Shown: one piece after another, positions 63,595 to 64,000 of the stretch | Numbering within the stretch: position 1 is the stretch's first letter | Layout of the letters: the number at the start of each line of letters is the position of its first letter | Assembly (NCBI RefSeq): GCF_000145275.1 | Contig: NC_014393.1 | Location: 4,030,001 to 4,094,000 of the forward strand | Direction: 5' to 3' | Length of the DNA stretch: 64,000 nt | Origin: Clostridium cellulovorans 743B | GTDB taxonomy: Bacteria > Bacillota > Clostridia > Clostridiales > Clostridiaceae | The notes under the pieces: generated by a model | The model's input: only the letters and a program-made list of their open reading frames with translations | Databases searched by the model: none | Told to the model about the DNA's origin: nothing | Position numbers and translations under genes: made by a program

Positions 63595-64000
63595 TTAATT
63601 TTTGACTACTGGCACCCAAGCTTCTACTATCATCTTTCCGTCATCTCTCCAATGGCAACGCTCTTGCCACGATCCTTCATCTAGTTCGTAGCCAGAATTC
63701 GGAAACCATTCAGTGAATATACGCTTCCATATAGATGTAATGCTATCTTCTGGTTTTTCAAGCACAAGTGGGAATACTGCCCATGTCTTAGCAGGAATAG
63801 TAACAACCTCAAATTCATCAGAAACTCCTTCCTCTGGCATATCTAAACCAATCATATACTTCATCATTTCGTTATCCATATCATATAAAACCGATTTTAA
63901 CAACGTCCTTTCATTACCATGACCAGCCTCAACAATTTTATAAGTGATGCGTTCTTCTTCACATTTGTTCCAAAAATCTGGAATAGTCTCAAATGATTCT
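63595..64000 (-). CDS. GyrI-like effector-binding protein, C-terminal part (runs off right edge)
   Basis: The reading frame stays open from the stop at 63595-63597 through the window edge (ESFETIPDFWNKCEEERITYKIVEAGHGNERTLLKSVLYDMDNEM). It encodes at least 135 residues of a GyrI-like domain (MKYMIGLDM, FEVVTIPAKTWAVFPLV, WKRIFTEWFPNSGYEL, MIVEAWVPV), similar to the C-terminal domain of the AraC protein at 9698. It is either an AraC-type regulator whose HTH part lies outside, or a stand-alone domain. There is no internal start that would make it a complete gene. Confidence 0.82.
   Translation of the reverse strand, partial: ESFETIPDFWNKCEEERITYKIVEAGHGNERTLLKSVLYDMDNEMMKYMIGLDMPEEGVSDEFEVVTIPAKTWAVFPLVLEKPEDSITSIWKRIFTEWFPNSGYELDEGSWQERCHWRDDGKMIVEAWVPVVKN

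Noticed and set aside
1..64000. tRNA, rRNA and prophage genes
   Set aside because: No cloverleaf with a GTTCGA-type T loop and CCA-like end, no rRNA core sequence and no phage structural or integrase gene was found on either strand; weak candidates did not form all stems.

Overview
The window looks like a low-GC chromosomal segment of a mesophilic Clostridium. Evidence: very AT-rich intergenic DNA, strong AGGAGG-type ribosome sites with frequent TTG and GTG starts, a T-box in front of leuS, many GNAT acetyltransferases, and two tandem secreted proteins built as CBM3 - X2 - cohesin (mini-scaffoldins). The scaffoldins point to a cellulosome producer. From memory, tandem single-cohesin scaffoldins named CbpB and CbpC were described in C. 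cellulovorans, so that species is the best guess; it is not proven here.

Layout. 1-10.6 kb: the 5' end of murD, then a mosaic of small stress, resistance and regulatory genes (GNATs, a FliB-like protein, MarR plus membrane protein, deformylase, GyrI-like effector domains, FMN azoreductase, an APH-type kinase, AraC), with several decayed gene fragments. 10.6-13.9 kb: a promoter, a leucine T-box and leuS. 14-18 kb: two GNATs, a Cys-containing unknown and a B12/radical-SAM protein. 18.0-20.0 kb: an IS30-family transposase flanked on both sides by degenerate 18-20 bp tandem repeats. 20-29.6 kb: grpB-like, nfi, an esterase, a DUF2975/HTH pair, PhzF with two tiny overlapping ORFs, a sigma factor paired with a chemotaxis-like protein, a GNAT pseudogene and a zinc-ribbon membrane protein. 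29.7-35.6 kb: a cell-surface and secretion cluster with an RCC1-propeller/Ig-repeat protein whose LPXTG anchor is cut off by a one-base slip in an A tract, two small double-glycine-leader peptides (bacteriocin-like), two paralogous small secreted proteins and a lipoprotein. 36-40.4 kb: a HAD phosphatase, a phosphoesterase and a large leucine-rich-repeat surface protein. 40.8-46.3 kb: glnS, a DUF2798 membrane protein and the two mini-scaffoldins. 46.5-52 kb: a methyltransferase, an M20 amidohydrolase, a PNPOx-like flavoprotein divergent from an HxlR regulator, and a PH-domain membrane pair. 52-59 kb: a xylose-binding-protein homologue without a signal peptide, and a probable mannan or glucomannan operon (GH113 - exporter-type ABC - CE2-like esterase) divergent from an AraC activator. 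59-64 kb: a QueG-like iron-sulphur protein, a MerR regulator with an upstream operator, a membrane-tethered hydrolase, a DUF3021/LytTR pair, and the C-terminal part of another effector-binding protein running off the right edge.

Themes. (1) Plant-polysaccharide use: scaffoldins outside the cell, and a GH113/CE2 operon whose enzymes lack signal peptides and so probably act on imported oligosaccharides. (2) Surface display and small secreted peptides at 29.7-35.6 kb. (3) Gene turnover: at least three decayed GNAT copies, a duplicated gene 3' end, and an IS30 element in a repeat field. No tRNA, rRNA, CRISPR array or phage module was seen.
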